This document shows, piece by piece, positions 1-6,513 of a stretch of 14,519 bases of DNA. The position numbers were made by a program, and so were the translations under genes. The notes below the pieces were generated by a model, which saw nothing but the letters and a program-made list of their open reading frames with translations, was not told where the DNA came from and did not search any database. Location of the stretch: assembly GCA_002361735.1 (NCBI GenBank), contig DETS01000074.1, forward strand, positions 567 through 15,085, given 5' to 3'. The DNA is from Lachnospiraceae bacterium UBA3282 (lineage in GTDB: Bacteria > Bacillota > Clostridia > Lachnospirales > Lachnospiraceae). Within the stretch, counting starts at the first letter, position 1. Every line of letters starts with the position of its first letter.

Positions 1-1
1 G

Positions 2-277
2 ATCGGCCTCTACTGGGAGAAGGCTGCATGGGAAGAGGCTGAGCACGCTTCCAAGTTCGCTGAGATCCTTGGCGAGGTAGTTACACCGAGCACGAAGAAG
101 AACCTCGAGATGCGTGTAGCCGCTGAGAACGGCGCTACGGCAGGCAAGCTCGAGCTGGCTAAGCTGGCTAAGGCTGCGAACCTTGACGCAATCCATGACA
201 CCGTTCACGAGATGGCTAGAGACGAGGCAAGACACGGCAAAGCATTTGAAGGTCTGTTAAAGAGATACTTCAGCTAA
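2..277 (+). CDS. rubrerythrin-family protein, C-terminal part
   Basis: The gene runs off the left edge; only its last 91 residues are visible, with codons read from base 2. The fragment is helical and carries two ExxH motifs (E12-H15 and E75-H78 of the visible part, in EAEH and EARH). These are the diiron ligand patterns of the ferritin-like four-helix domain of rubrerythrins. Rubrerythrins reduce hydrogen peroxide in the cytoplasm of anaerobes, taking electrons from rubredoxin. A complete rubredoxin gene lies 106 bases downstream on the same strand, which fits that partnership. No CxxC rubredoxin domain follows the ferritin-like part in this protein, so it is a form lacking the C-terminal rubredoxin domain or a related ferritin-like peroxidase. 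The N-terminus cannot be judged. Confidence 0.85.
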   Translation: MGLYWEKAAWEEAEHASKFAEILGEVVTPSTKKNLEMRVAAENGATAGKLELAKLAKAANLDAIHDTVHEMARDEARHGKAFEGLLKRYFS

Positions 278-383
278 ACCATTTACCGAATTTTTGCGGG
301 GATGACGCCGAAAAGCCAATTCCCCGTATCAAATTCAAAAGAATAACATATATAAGAAACAAACAGATAAGGAGAAAACGACT

Positions 384-557
384 ATGAAAAAATATTTTTG
401 CAATCCCTGCGGCTATACATATGATCCTGAGAAAGGGGATCCCGAGCACGGCATCAAGCCCGGCACCGCATTTGAGGATCTTCCGGCGGACTGGTGCTGC
501 CCCCTTTGCGGCGTAAGTAAAGATATGTTCCAGCCCTGTATTGATAATTACAACTAA
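384..557 (+). CDS. rubredoxin
   Basis: A 57-residue protein with the two iron-binding knuckles of rubredoxin: CNPCGYTYDP (Cys6, Cys9) and CPLCG (Cys39, Cys42). Four cysteines hold one iron atom; the protein carries single electrons in the cytoplasm. The usual aromatic core (Tyr4, Tyr11, Tyr13, Phe30, Trp37, Phe49) and the PGTAFEDLPADW segment are present, and the length is normal for the family. An AAGGAG ribosome binding site at 369-374 lies 9 bases before the ATG. The gene follows a rubrerythrin and ends at a strong terminator, so it is probably the last gene of a peroxide-defence unit in which it donates electrons to the rubrerythrin. It is too short to have been picked up by simple long-ORF calling. 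Confidence 0.95.
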   Translation: MKKYFCNPCGYTYDPEKGDPEHGIKPGTAFEDLPADWCCPLCGVSKDMFQPCIDNYN

Positions 558-569
558 GGCACAAAGCGG

Positions 570-597
570 GAGCGCCCGAAATCGGGCGCTCTCTTTT
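570..597 (+). terminator. Rho-independent terminator after rubredoxin
   Basis: A perfect 10-bp GC-rich stem (GAGCGCCCGA at 570-579, TCGGGCGCTC at 582-591) with a two-base loop is followed by a T-rich run (TCTCTTTT). It lies 13 bases after the rubredoxin stop. On the minus strand the stem is not followed by T residues, so it would be at best a weak stop for the convergent gene ending at 601. Confidence 0.85.
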
Positions 598-600
598 CCT

Positions 601-1278
601 TCACAGATATCCGTTCTCCTTAAGCCACGCCACCGACTGCCGCAGCGCCTCCACCGTCTTTGTCTCCACCACACAACGGCAGCCATTCGTCTTAGCCAGC
701 CTAAGCCTCTGCGCCAGATCGATCTCTCCCGTCCCCAGCGTCAAATGGTTTTTACTGCCTTTTCCGTCGTGGATATGAAAATGCTGCAGCCTGTCTTTTC
801 TCCCCATCAAAAAGGACTCGTCCACGTTGCCGCACCCGTGGGAATGCCCGATATCCCAAGTCAGACCAAACATTTCACTCTGCAAAAGGTAGTCGATTGT
901 TTCCTTCTCAAAATCGTGAAAACCGTCCGTATTTTCGATACACACCTTGATTCCGCTGTCTTTCGCCACACGTTCGCACAATTCCCGAAACCGTGCAAAA
1001 TTCTCCATATATTCTTTCCGATAGGTATCGAACAAATACACCCTTCGATCCGGCAGGGTAAAATATACCCCCTGGTGCATGTGCATATTAAGAAGCGGTA
1101 CACCGATCTCTTTCGCCGCCGCCAGACTGCGCAGTTTTTTCGTTTCCTCCAGCTGCTGCGTCTGAAACAACGGCAAATTCATATTCAACTCAATAAACTG
1201 TAATCCCAGCTCCAGACACAGGGCGATATTTTCCTCCAGATCTTGATTCTCAATCAACGTCGGCATTCCGAAATCCAT
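601..1278 (-). CDS. sugar phosphate isomerase/epimerase-like TIM barrel (AP endonuclease 2 family)
   Basis: A 225-residue cytoplasmic protein of the xylose-isomerase-like TIM-barrel superfamily. Strand-end motifs appear in order: VCIENT (Glu115), LTWDIGHSH (Asp142, His145), HFHIHDGKG (His169, Asp171) and VVETKT (Glu205). In this family these Glu, Asp and His side chains bind the divalent metal that drives sugar isomerisation or epimerisation, or hydrolysis in endonuclease IV. The protein is shorter than typical members (about 270-290), mainly in the N-terminal barrel strands, so it is a compact variant. The start is supported by AAGGAG at 1288-1293, 9 bases upstream. The substrate cannot be read from the sequence. 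It is a single-gene unit, convergent with rubredoxin and divergent from the PH-domain gene. Confidence 0.85.
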   Translation of the reverse strand: MDFGMPTLIENQDLEENIALCLELGLQFIELNMNLPLFQTQQLEETKKLRSLAAAKEIGVPLLNMHMHQGVYFTLPDRRVYLFDTYRKEYMENFARFRELCERVAKDSGIKVCIENTDGFHDFEKETIDYLLQSEMFGLTWDIGHSHGCGNVDESFLMGRKDRLQHFHIHDGKGSKNHLTLGTGEIDLAQRLRLAKTNGCRCVVETKTVEALRQSVAWLKENGYL

Positions 1279-1317
1279 CCAAGCCTTCTCCTTCCGAATT
1301 TGATTTTTATTGTCATC

Positions 1318-1326
1318 ATCATATCA
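1318..1326 (-). promoter_or_regulatory. probable extended -10 promoter for the TIM-barrel gene
   Basis: On the minus strand TG-A-TATGAT forms an extended -10 element about 40 bases before the start codon. No good -35 box is seen at 16-18 bases upstream, which an extended -10 can tolerate. Confidence 0.4.
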
Positions 1327-1410
1327 CAAGTGCGCTCATCCTTCTACTAAATCTCTTTATTCCCTTGATTGCCGATAAAACATTGTTTTACGCCGTAAAG
1401 GCATTAACAA

Positions 1411-1439
1411 TGTGCAAAAGACTAAAATTATGATATAAT
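1411..1439 (+). promoter_or_regulatory. extended -10 promoter for the PH-domain gene
   Basis: A consensus TATAAT at 1434-1439 is preceded by TG at 1431-1432 (TG-A-TATAAT, an extended -10). The -35 region 17 bases upstream, TGTGCA at 1411-1416, is weak. Transcription would start near 1446, giving a leader of about 44 bases before the ATG at 1490. Confidence 0.65.
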
Positions 1440-1489
1440 GAGCACAAAAGAAAAAGAAGCGACTGATTATTTGACAACGGAGCTCAACA

Positions 1490-2023
1490 ATGGATTACAG
1501 ACAGCCAAACTGGATCAATCAATATTTAACGCCCGACGAGTATATCCTCTGGAACGGTCAGCCGGGAAAGGGAAATCTTCTGAACAAGCAGGATATTATT
1601 ATGATCCCGTTCAGTATTATGTGGTGCGGATTTGCCATCATATGGGAAGCCGCCGTATTGATCATGCCGGCTCCGCTTTTATTTAAGATCTGGGGCATTC
1701 CCTTCGTCTGCGTCGGTTTATATATGGTGTTTGGCAGATTTATCATGAAGTCCTATCTGAGAAAAGAGACCGTTTATGTCATTACCAACAGAAGGATTTT
1801 CTCTTTCTGTAAAAATCAAATGAATACCGTTGACTATCATATCTGTCCCACAAAAACGATCACGCGTCATGCGGACGGTTACGGAACCATAACTTTTTCT
1901 TCGACGACGCAGCCGAACCATATGTTTTTCCTGCGCGGACAGTTCCCGAATCAAAATTTCTTTGAACTGGACAATATCCCCGATGTTGACCGCGTTATAA
2001 GGCTCCTTTCGGGGCAGTCATAA
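1490..2023 (+). CDS. PH-domain-like membrane protein
   Basis: A 177-residue protein with a short cytoplasmic N-terminus, two hydrophobic membrane segments (about residues 36-58 and 62-83), and a C-terminal domain from about 88 to 172. The C-terminal domain has hallmarks of bacterial PH domains: YVITNRRIFSF after the second helix, GYGTITF, and a closing FELDNIPDVDRVIRLL helix. Such bPH membrane proteins are common in Firmicutes and mostly of unknown role. The start is chosen for GGAG at 1479-1482, 7 bases before the ATG. An overlapping reading frame beginning at 1438 would start inside the -10 box and is not credible. No clear terminator follows, only an AT-rich inverted repeat before the next promoter. 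Confidence 0.8.
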   Translation: MDYRQPNWINQYLTPDEYILWNGQPGKGNLLNKQDIIMIPFSIMWCGFAIIWEAAVLIMPAPLLFKIWGIPFVCVGLYMVFGRFIMKSYLRKETVYVITNRRIFSFCKNQMNTVDYHICPTKTITRHADGYGTITFSSTTQPNHMFFLRGQFPNQNFFELDNIPDVDRVIRLLSGQS

Positions 2024-2055
2024 ACATTTTCGTCCAAATTACTCTGATGATCGTG

Positions 2056-2088
2056 CATAATATGCTTTACAATGCAAAACATATTATG
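2056..2088. repeat. paired AT-rich palindromes upstream of the toxin-antitoxin promoter
   Basis: CATAATATG (2056-2064) and CATATTATG (2080-2088) are perfect inverted copies of each other separated by 15 bases. Each is also a palindrome around one central base, and their centres lie 24 bp apart. They end 8 bases before the -35 box of the antitoxin promoter. No T run follows, so an operator is more likely than a terminator for the gene upstream. Confidence 0.5.
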
Positions 2089-2096
2089 ATAATTTA

Positions 2097-2125
2097 TTGA
2101 CAGTGTTTTCGATTTGACATAGAAT
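2097..2125 (+). promoter_or_regulatory. sigma-A promoter of the toxin-antitoxin operon
   Basis: A consensus TTGACA -35 box (2097-2102), a 17-base spacer and TAGAAT (2120-2125, one mismatch to TATAAT). The predicted start near 2132 leaves a very short leader holding the GAGGTG ribosome binding site at 2136-2141. Confidence 0.8.
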
Positions 2126-2148
2126 GAAAGAAAAAGAGGTGATTTTAT

Positions 2149-2430
2149 ATGGCTACTACAAATATAAATGTGCGCGTAGATTCCATGTTAAAGCAAGAAG
2201 CAGAGGCTCTTTTCAATGATCTTGGGCTCAATATGTCTTCCGCAATCAATATGTTTCTGCGTTCCGCAATTATGCACAATGGTATTCCTTTTGAAGTAAA
2301 GCGCCAAACGCCGAATGAAGAAACAAAAGCAGCATTAGGTGAATATGAAGAAATGAAAAAGAATCCCGGAAACTACAAACGCTATGATTCGTTTGACGAA
2401 ATACTGGATGAGGTATTTGCCGATGCTTAA
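2149..2430 (+). CDS. antitoxin, RelB/DinJ family
   Basis: A 93-residue protein. Its N-terminus (TNINVRVDSMLKQEAE) is the beta strand and first helix of a ribbon-helix-helix DNA-binding domain. It is followed by the DinJ-type segment LFNDLGLNMSSAINMFL and the IPFEV stretch. The charged, probably disordered C-terminal half (NEETKAALGEYEEMKK onward) is where such antitoxins wrap their toxin. In this family the antitoxin neutralises a YafQ/RelE-type mRNase and represses the operon, more tightly when bound to toxin. The gene has its own consensus promoter and GAGGTG binding site, and its last 8 bases overlap the toxin start. Palindromes just upstream of the promoter are candidate operator sites. 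Confidence 0.92.
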   Translation: MATTNINVRVDSMLKQEAEALFNDLGLNMSSAINMFLRSAIMHNGIPFEVKRQTPNEETKAALGEYEEMKKNPGNYKRYDSFDEILDEVFADA

Positions 2431-2695
2431 AATTGTCCCTTCCAATCAATTCAAAAAGGATCTAAAACTTACAAGGAAGCGTGGCTGCAAAATAGAACAT
2501 CTGCGAGATGTAGTCAATACATTAGCCAGTGAACAAAAGTTGAATCGGAAGTACCATGATCACGAATTGGCAGGTAATTATAGCGGATTTCGAGAACGTC
2601 ATATTGAACCGGATTGGCTTCTAGTCTATCGTATCAGTCAAGATATGTTAGAGCTATTTCTATTCCGTACCGGAACACATTCTGATTTGTTCTAA
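2423..2695 (+). CDS. toxin, YafQ family mRNA interferase
   Basis: A 90-residue protein of the YafQ branch of the RelE superfamily, ribosome-associated mRNA endonucleases. The signature residues are present: His47 in HDHELAG, His60-x3-Asp64-Trp65 in RHIEPDWLLVY, and Arg82, His86 and Phe90 in the C-terminal FRTGTHSDLF. They match the positions known to be needed for YafQ catalysis, so the toxin should be active. The start at 2423 is preferred over an in-frame ATG at 2384. It gives the usual family length, has GAGG at 2410-2413 nine bases upstream, and overlaps the antitoxin by 8 bases, the arrangement expected for coupled translation. Base composition is AT-rich compared with the sigma-factor region further along. 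Confidence 0.92.
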   Translation: MLKIVPSNQFKKDLKLTRKRGCKIEHLRDVVNTLASEQKLNRKYHDHELAGNYSGFRERHIEPDWLLVYRISQDMLELFLFRTGTHSDLF

Positions 2696-2773
2696 ATAAG
2701 TTTTAAGTTTCGAAAAATATCACCAGCAACCCAAAGTTGCCACAAATAATTGATTAAACAAAAAGGCATCCGC

Positions 2774-3130
2774 ATGAAAAATAATTTAAAACATAAAGCA
2801 ATGATACTGCTTGGAATCGTGCTTATCCTTAGGCTGGCATTCCTGTTAAAACTCTTTATCATCGGCAAGCCGGTTGACGGTGTACAAGTTGTCTGCGTGA
2901 CATCTGCTAATGGTCAATCCCTGGATTTACAGGCAGATACACTCGAATCCGCAATGGCGCTTCGGGGTTGGAAACAGCAGCAGGACGGCAGCACATTATA
3001 TATCAACGCCCGTAAAGTGCTTGTATCCCCTTTATTTCATGAGGGACATTATGAAACATCTATCGATCTGGAAATGATTGAAACGATTATTTTGGGCAGT
3101 AAAGTGATCTGGTCAGAAAATGAAAGCTAA
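2774..3130 (+). CDS. small membrane-anchored protein of unknown function
   Basis: A 118-residue protein that I do not recognise. It begins with a basic stretch (MKNNLKHK) and a single hydrophobic segment, about residues 9-30, that reads as a signal anchor. No lipobox cysteine follows. The remaining roughly 85 residues should face outside and look like a small mixed alpha/beta domain (VQVVCVTSANGQSLDLQ, LYINARKVLVSP). The ATG at 2774 is chosen because AAAAGG lies 7 bases upstream; a TTG at 2750 in the same frame has no comparable site. It stands between the toxin-antitoxin pair and the NUDIX gene, all on the same strand and similarly AT-rich. No terminator separates it from either. Confidence 0.65.
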   Translation: MKNNLKHKAMILLGIVLILRLAFLLKLFIIGKPVDGVQVVCVTSANGQSLDLQADTLESAMALRGWKQQQDGSTLYINARKVLVSPLFHEGHYETSIDLEMIETIILGSKVIWSENES

Positions 3131-3199
3131 ATTATGTATAAATCGCAGCATCATGGCTGCATGGATAAAAAGCAATGAAAAACTCGGAGGGAATCTGCT

Positions 3200-3649
3200 A
3201 TGTCGCGGACGGAAACGGTGGAATTGACGACATTGTGTTTAGTGCAAAGTGAAGATGCCTATTTGCTGCAAAATCGTATCAAGGAGGATTGGAAGGGATA
3301 TACCCTGCCCGGCGGACATATCGAACCCGGAGAATCCATTGTTGATGGCATAGTGCGTGAGATCAAAGAGGAAACAGGACTGACCATTTTAAATCCAAAG
3401 CTTTGCGGTGTAAAACAGTTCCCAATAGAAGATGGCAGATACATCGTTTTTCTTTTTTGTACGGATCAATATGAAGGGGAACTCAAATCTTCCGCTGAAG
3501 GGGATATGCACTGGGTCAAAAAGACAGACTTGACAAGTGTAAATCTGGTAAACGATTTTAATGAATTGTTACAGGTAATGTTAGACGATCATTTAAATGA
3601 ATTTCAGTATGTGATAGAAGATGATCAATGGAGAATTGTCCTAAAATAG
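3200..3649 (+). CDS. NUDIX hydrolase (MutT-like)
   Basis: A 149-residue cytoplasmic protein with a complete Nudix box at residues 39-61, fitting G-x5-E-x7-RE-U-x-EE-x-G-U, with Gly39, Glu45, Arg53-Glu54, Glu57-Glu58 and Gly60. These residues bind the divalent metal used to hydrolyse nucleoside diphosphates linked to another group. The preceding TLPGGH segment and the overall size resemble MutT/8-oxo-dGTP diphosphatase-type enzymes, but substrate cannot be assigned within this superfamily. A strong GGAGG site (3186-3190) lies 9 bases before the ATG. The gene may share a transcript with the small membrane protein 69 bases upstream. No convincing terminator follows. Confidence 0.9.
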   Translation: MSRTETVELTTLCLVQSEDAYLLQNRIKEDWKGYTLPGGHIEPGESIVDGIVREIKEETGLTILNPKLCGVKQFPIEDGRYIVFLFCTDQYEGELKSSAEGDMHWVKKTDLTSVNLVNDFNELLQVMLDDHLNEFQYVIEDDQWRIVLK

Positions 3650-3719
3650 TAGAAATGTTAAGCCAATCTTTAACAAAACAAGTCTGATTTATAATCTCTT
3701 AACAAATTTTATTTTTGCG

Positions 3720-3775
3720 TCATTGTTTTTCATTTTTTTATCATTGTTTTTCATATTTCTATCATTGATTCTTCG
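3720..3775. repeat. three direct repeats spaced exactly 21 bp
   Basis: TCATTGTTTTTCAT occurs at 3720-3733 and 3741-3754. A third degenerate copy, TCATTGATTCTTCG, is at 3762-3775. Starts are 21 bp apart, two helical turns, so the copies lie on one face of the DNA. The third copy contains the -35 box of the Hsp20 promoter. Confidence 0.6.
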
Positions 3776-3793
3776 TTTCCCCGGGGGTATAAC
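3765..3793 (+). promoter_or_regulatory. promoter of the Hsp20 gene
   Basis: TTGATT (3765-3770), a 17-base spacer and TATAAC (3788-3793) make a good sigma-A promoter. The spacer carries a perfect CCCCGGGG palindrome (3779-3786) in otherwise AT-rich surroundings. Transcription would begin near 3800, right at a stem-loop (CCAACG 3801-3806, CGTTGG 3814-3819). I found neither a CIRCE element nor CtsR-type heptamers. Confidence 0.6.
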
Positions 3794-3900
3794 ATAATTA
3801 CCAACGAAAAAGACGTTGGAAAAAAGATAACTACCAGCCATGTATCGAATCTGCATATTCGGTCATACTGATAGAATAACCTAAAAAAGGAGTGATCATT

Positions 3901-4353
3901 ATGTTAAGACCTTCATTGCTTAACAACCGTAACTACAAACCCGCATTCTTCGATGATTCCTTTGACAGGATGTTCGATGATGCCTTTCACAATTTCTGGG
4001 GCGGCAACGAGCTTGCCACCTTTGACGCATTCAAGACCGATGTAATCGATCAGGGTGACAAATACCTCCTCCAGGCCGAGCTGCCGGGCTTTGATAAGTC
4101 CGATATCAACATCGACCTGAAAGATAACCTGCTCACGATATCCGCTTCTCACAAAGAGGAGAAGGACGAGGAGGATAAAAACAAGTATATCCGCCGGGAG
4201 CGCTATTACAGCTCTTACTCCCGCAGCTTTCGCGTGAACGACGTGGAAGCAGGCGATATCGACGCCTCCTACAACAACGGTATCCTGGAAGTGAGCTTCC
4301 CTAAAAAGGACCTGACCGCAAAGGAAGAAGTCAAGCGGATCGAAGTTAAATAA
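3901..4353 (+). CDS. Hsp20/alpha-crystallin family small heat shock protein
   Basis: A 150-residue small heat shock protein, a cytoplasmic ATP-independent holdase that binds unfolding proteins. The order is typical: a variable Phe/Asp-rich N-terminus (residues 1-44), an alpha-crystallin domain (about 45-135) with AELPGFDK and the conserved NNGILEVSFPK, and a C-terminal tail with the I-x-I/V assembly motif (IEV, 147-149). The start is the ATG at 3901, 8 bases after AAAGGAG. An in-frame GTG at 3892 lies inside that ribosome binding site and is rejected. The gene stands alone, with its own promoter and a strong terminator. Its promoter carries phased direct repeats, suggesting dedicated control. 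Confidence 0.95.
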   Translation: MLRPSLLNNRNYKPAFFDDSFDRMFDDAFHNFWGGNELATFDAFKTDVIDQGDKYLLQAELPGFDKSDINIDLKDNLLTISASHKEEKDEEDKNKYIRRERYYSSYSRSFRVNDVEAGDIDASYNNGILEVSFPKKDLTAKEEVKRIEVK

Positions 4354-4376
4354 TACCCATACGCTATACACCAGAT

Positions 4377-4413
4377 GGCAGGGCGGATAGAAATATCCGC
4401 CCTGCCGTTTTTA
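4377..4413 (+). terminator. Rho-independent terminator after the Hsp20 gene
   Basis: A perfect 13-bp stem (4377-4389 with 4394-4406) is closed by a GAAA tetraloop and followed by GTTTTTAT. It lies between convergent genes. On the minus strand the stem lacks a following T run, so it should act mainly on Hsp20 transcripts. Confidence 0.92.
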
Positions 4414-4416
4414 TAG

Positions 4417-6345
4417 TTACTCCGCCACCTGCTCTACCAGTTCTAAAAATTCTGCCTTATACACATCCTTGCTATCCAACTCTTTCAGCGTTTTCCGCAC
4501 ATGAGACAGTGACGCGTTCTCAGGATAATTGCTGTGGGAAGCAAGCAGCCCAAACTCCGCCACCGCCGCCGCAAAACGGAAATCTGTTGAAGGATTATGC
4601 CGGTAACACTCATACCCGATCGGATATTCCAAGAGCTGACTTACGGTTCCTGCCGGCTTTTTATAACGGATGCTGATGGTCAGCCACTCTTTGGATGCAT
4701 TTGCGTCATATGTTTTCCCTGCTTCCGCCTGTCTTTTCCGATACTCGCTGCCATACCGCAAATCGTTGATTTCGCCCTTCGTCATACCGTGGTCTAGCGG
4801 CTCCCGCAGCACGACCTCATAGAGCGCCGTCACGCTGTGCCCGGCGCCAATCTCTCCGCCGTCCTTCTCATCATCATCAAAATCCTGTCTGTCAAGAGCC
4901 CTGTTCTCGTATCCCAGAAGACGATAGCCCTCCACAACATCGGGATTGAACTCCACCTGAAACTTCACATCCTTGCAGACCGTTACCAATGTCGCCGTCA
5001 TCTCTTCCAAAAGTACCTTATCCGCTTCCCGCAGGCAGTCTATGTAAGCGTAGTTGCCGTTTCCCTTGTCTGCCAGTATTTCCATCTTATTATCTTTGAT
5101 ATTCCCTGTTCCAAAGCCCAGCACCGACAGGAAGATTCCCGATTCCTTTTTCTCACTGATCAGTTCTTCCAACTCCTCCTCCGTCGTCATGCCGATGTTT
5201 AAGTCACCGTCCGTCGCCAGAATGATACGGTTGTTGCCGCCTTTGATAAAGTATTCCTCCGCAAGTTCATAAGCTCTTTCAATGCCCTTGCTGCCGTAGG
5301 TACCGCCACCCGCTTCCAAACTGTTCAGAACCTTCTTGATCTTTTTCTTCTCATCTCCGCGAGCACCCTGCAATACCACCTTATCCTCCGCCGCATAGGT
5401 CACAATGGAAATCCTGTCCTTATTCGTCAGGCTATCCGTCAGCGTTGCAAAAGATTCCTGTAAGAGAGGAAGTTTATCCGGATCGCCCATGGAGCCCGAT
5501 ACATCGAGCAAAAAAACCAGATTGGAAGCCGGCGCCCGGTCGTAGTTAACACTCTCTGTCTTTAAGCCGATCATCAAAAGCTCCGCTTCGTCATTCCAAG
5601 GACATTGCCCTATCTGCGTCGTTACCCCGAAAGGTTCCTGTCCGTTTGGTTCCTCAAAATCATAGCTAAAGTAATTGAGCATTTCCTCGATCCGCACCGA
5701 TCCTTCGGGCAGATTCTCCAGATCCCAGCCATCACGGATCAGGCGCCGCAGATTGCTGTAGGAAGCCGTATCTACGTCTGCCGCAAAGGTGGAGAGCGGC
5801 TCCTTCATCACGTTAACGAATCCTTTTTCCTCCCATTTGCTGTACTCCTCGTTGTTTTCAGGCAAAATGCTGTCCTCGCCATAGTCATAGCAAGATCCCA
5901 AATAGCTGCCCGGCGCTTCCGCGTATAAATCATCATAGATGTTCTCTGTCTTCCCCGCCAATATTTCCTTTTCCGCGCCGCGAGCGTAATCGCTATAACC
6001 ACCATCCGTCGTATCCGCAAGGGCGCTCTTTTTCTCTGAATACTGAGCCGCGTTGTCCGTCGCACCGCTTTCCGGTGCCAAAGGGCACTCTGCCGCATCG
6101 CTTTCCGCTTCTGCCGCCGGACTCTCCGCCGCACCATCCCCGCCGTTGTCCGCACTACTGCTGCCGCTTTCTCCGGACGATGTTTCTGACACACCTGTCA
6201 TATTTTCCTGTTCATACTCACCAGCACCTTCCTGTATGTACTCCTCCACGGTAGGCGCCTCGCTTGTCGCACCGCACCCTGTCAGAACGATTGCTGCTGT
6301 CAGACCAAGAGCTGTCAATCTTTTCGCAAATATTCTCTTTTTCAT
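4417..6345 (-). CDS. lipoprotein with von Willebrand factor A domain (YfbK-like)
   Basis: A 642-residue surface lipoprotein. The N-terminus is a basic, hydrophobic signal ending in a lipobox, LTGC (Cys24, lipidation site). Residues about 25-120 are a low-complexity Ser/Glu/Gly/Ala linker. From about 175 the layout matches YfbK-type proteins: a preceding segment (FAADVDTASYSNLRR, RIEEMLNYFSYDF), a VWA domain at about 272-455, and a long C-terminal region ending near 640. The metal-ion-dependent adhesion site is intact: DVSGS (Asp281, Ser283, Ser285), Thr349 in GGGTYG and Asp379 in ATDGD. VWA domains bind protein ligands through this metal. The start has GGGAG 7 bases upstream. Its promoter repeats the ECF motif found before the sigma gene at 8046, and a terminator separates it from the anti-sigma gene, so it is probably a co-regulated but separately transcribed target. 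Confidence 0.9.
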   Translation of the reverse strand: MKKRIFAKRLTALGLTAAIVLTGCGATSEAPTVEEYIQEGAGEYEQENMTGVSETSSGESGSSSADNGGDGAAESPAAEAESDAAECPLAPESGATDNAAQYSEKKSALADTTDGGYSDYARGAEKEILAGKTENIYDDLYAEAPGSYLGSCYDYGEDSILPENNEEYSKWEEKGFVNVMKEPLSTFAADVDTASYSNLRRLIRDGWDLENLPEGSVRIEEMLNYFSYDFEEPNGQEPFGVTTQIGQCPWNDEAELLMIGLKTESVNYDRAPASNLVFLLDVSGSMGDPDKLPLLQESFATLTDSLTNKDRISIVTYAAEDKVVLQGARGDEKKKIKKVLNSLEAGGGTYGSKGIERAYELAEEYFIKGGNNRIILATDGDLNIGMTTEEELEELISEKKESGIFLSVLGFGTGNIKDNKMEILADKGNGNYAYIDCLREADKVLLEEMTATLVTVCKDVKFQVEFNPDVVEGYRLLGYENRALDRQDFDDDEKDGGEIGAGHSVTALYEVVLREPLDHGMTKGEINDLRYGSEYRKRQAEAGKTYDANASKEWLTISIRYKKPAGTVSQLLEYPIGYECYRHNPSTDFRFAAAVAEFGLLASHSNYPENASLSHVRKTLKELDSKDVYKAEFLELVEQVAE

Positions 6346-6403
6346 AATATTTCTCCCTTCCTTCCATTTCTTCTTGCGGTAATCGGAACCTTGTCTTTTA
6401 CCT

Positions 6404-6442
6404 CTCTACAGGTAATACCTCCCAGGAGAAAAAATGGTTGCA
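6404..6442 (-). promoter_or_regulatory. ECF-type promoter of the VWA lipoprotein gene
   Basis: On the minus strand TGCAACC (6442-6436), 17 bases, then GTATTA (6418-6413) within GTATTACCTGTAGAG. The flanking boxes match those before the sigma gene at 8046 at 20 of 22 positions, while the spacer matches at only 3 of 17. That is the pattern expected when one sigma factor reads both. The leader would be about 60 bases. Confidence 0.75.
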
Positions 6443-6448
6443 TTGATT

Positions 6449-6482
6449 GTAAAAAAAAGAAACAGATTTCTCTGTTTCTTTT
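6449..6482 (-). terminator. terminator of the sigma/anti-sigma operon
   Basis: A 10-bp perfect stem (AAGAAACAGA / TCTGTTTCTT, 6457-6480) with a 4-base loop is followed on the minus strand by a run of eight T (6458-6451, beginning inside the stem end). It lies about 35 bases after the anti-sigma stop and just upstream of the next ECF promoter. Confidence 0.8.
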
Positions 6483-6513
6483 CAAATCACCAAAATCACG
6501 CCTCTCTATACCT

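Noticed and set aside
296..327. Possible attenuator between rubrerythrin and rubredoxin
   Set aside because: Only a 6-bp CGGGGA/TCCCCG stem with an 18-base loop and no T run; too weak to call.
1438..1686. Plus-strand reading frame of 82 codons overlapping the PH-domain gene
   Set aside because: Its ATG falls within the -10 box, no ribosome binding site precedes it, and the translation has no domain pattern.
3145..3160. GCAGC-N6-GCTGC inverted repeat before the NUDIX gene
   Set aside because: The stem is only five base pairs and no T run follows, so it does not support a terminator or a defined operator.
3800..3900. RNA thermometer in the Hsp20 leader
   Set aside because: No UUUU or CUCC-type stretch able to pair with the AAAGGAG site was found in the leader.
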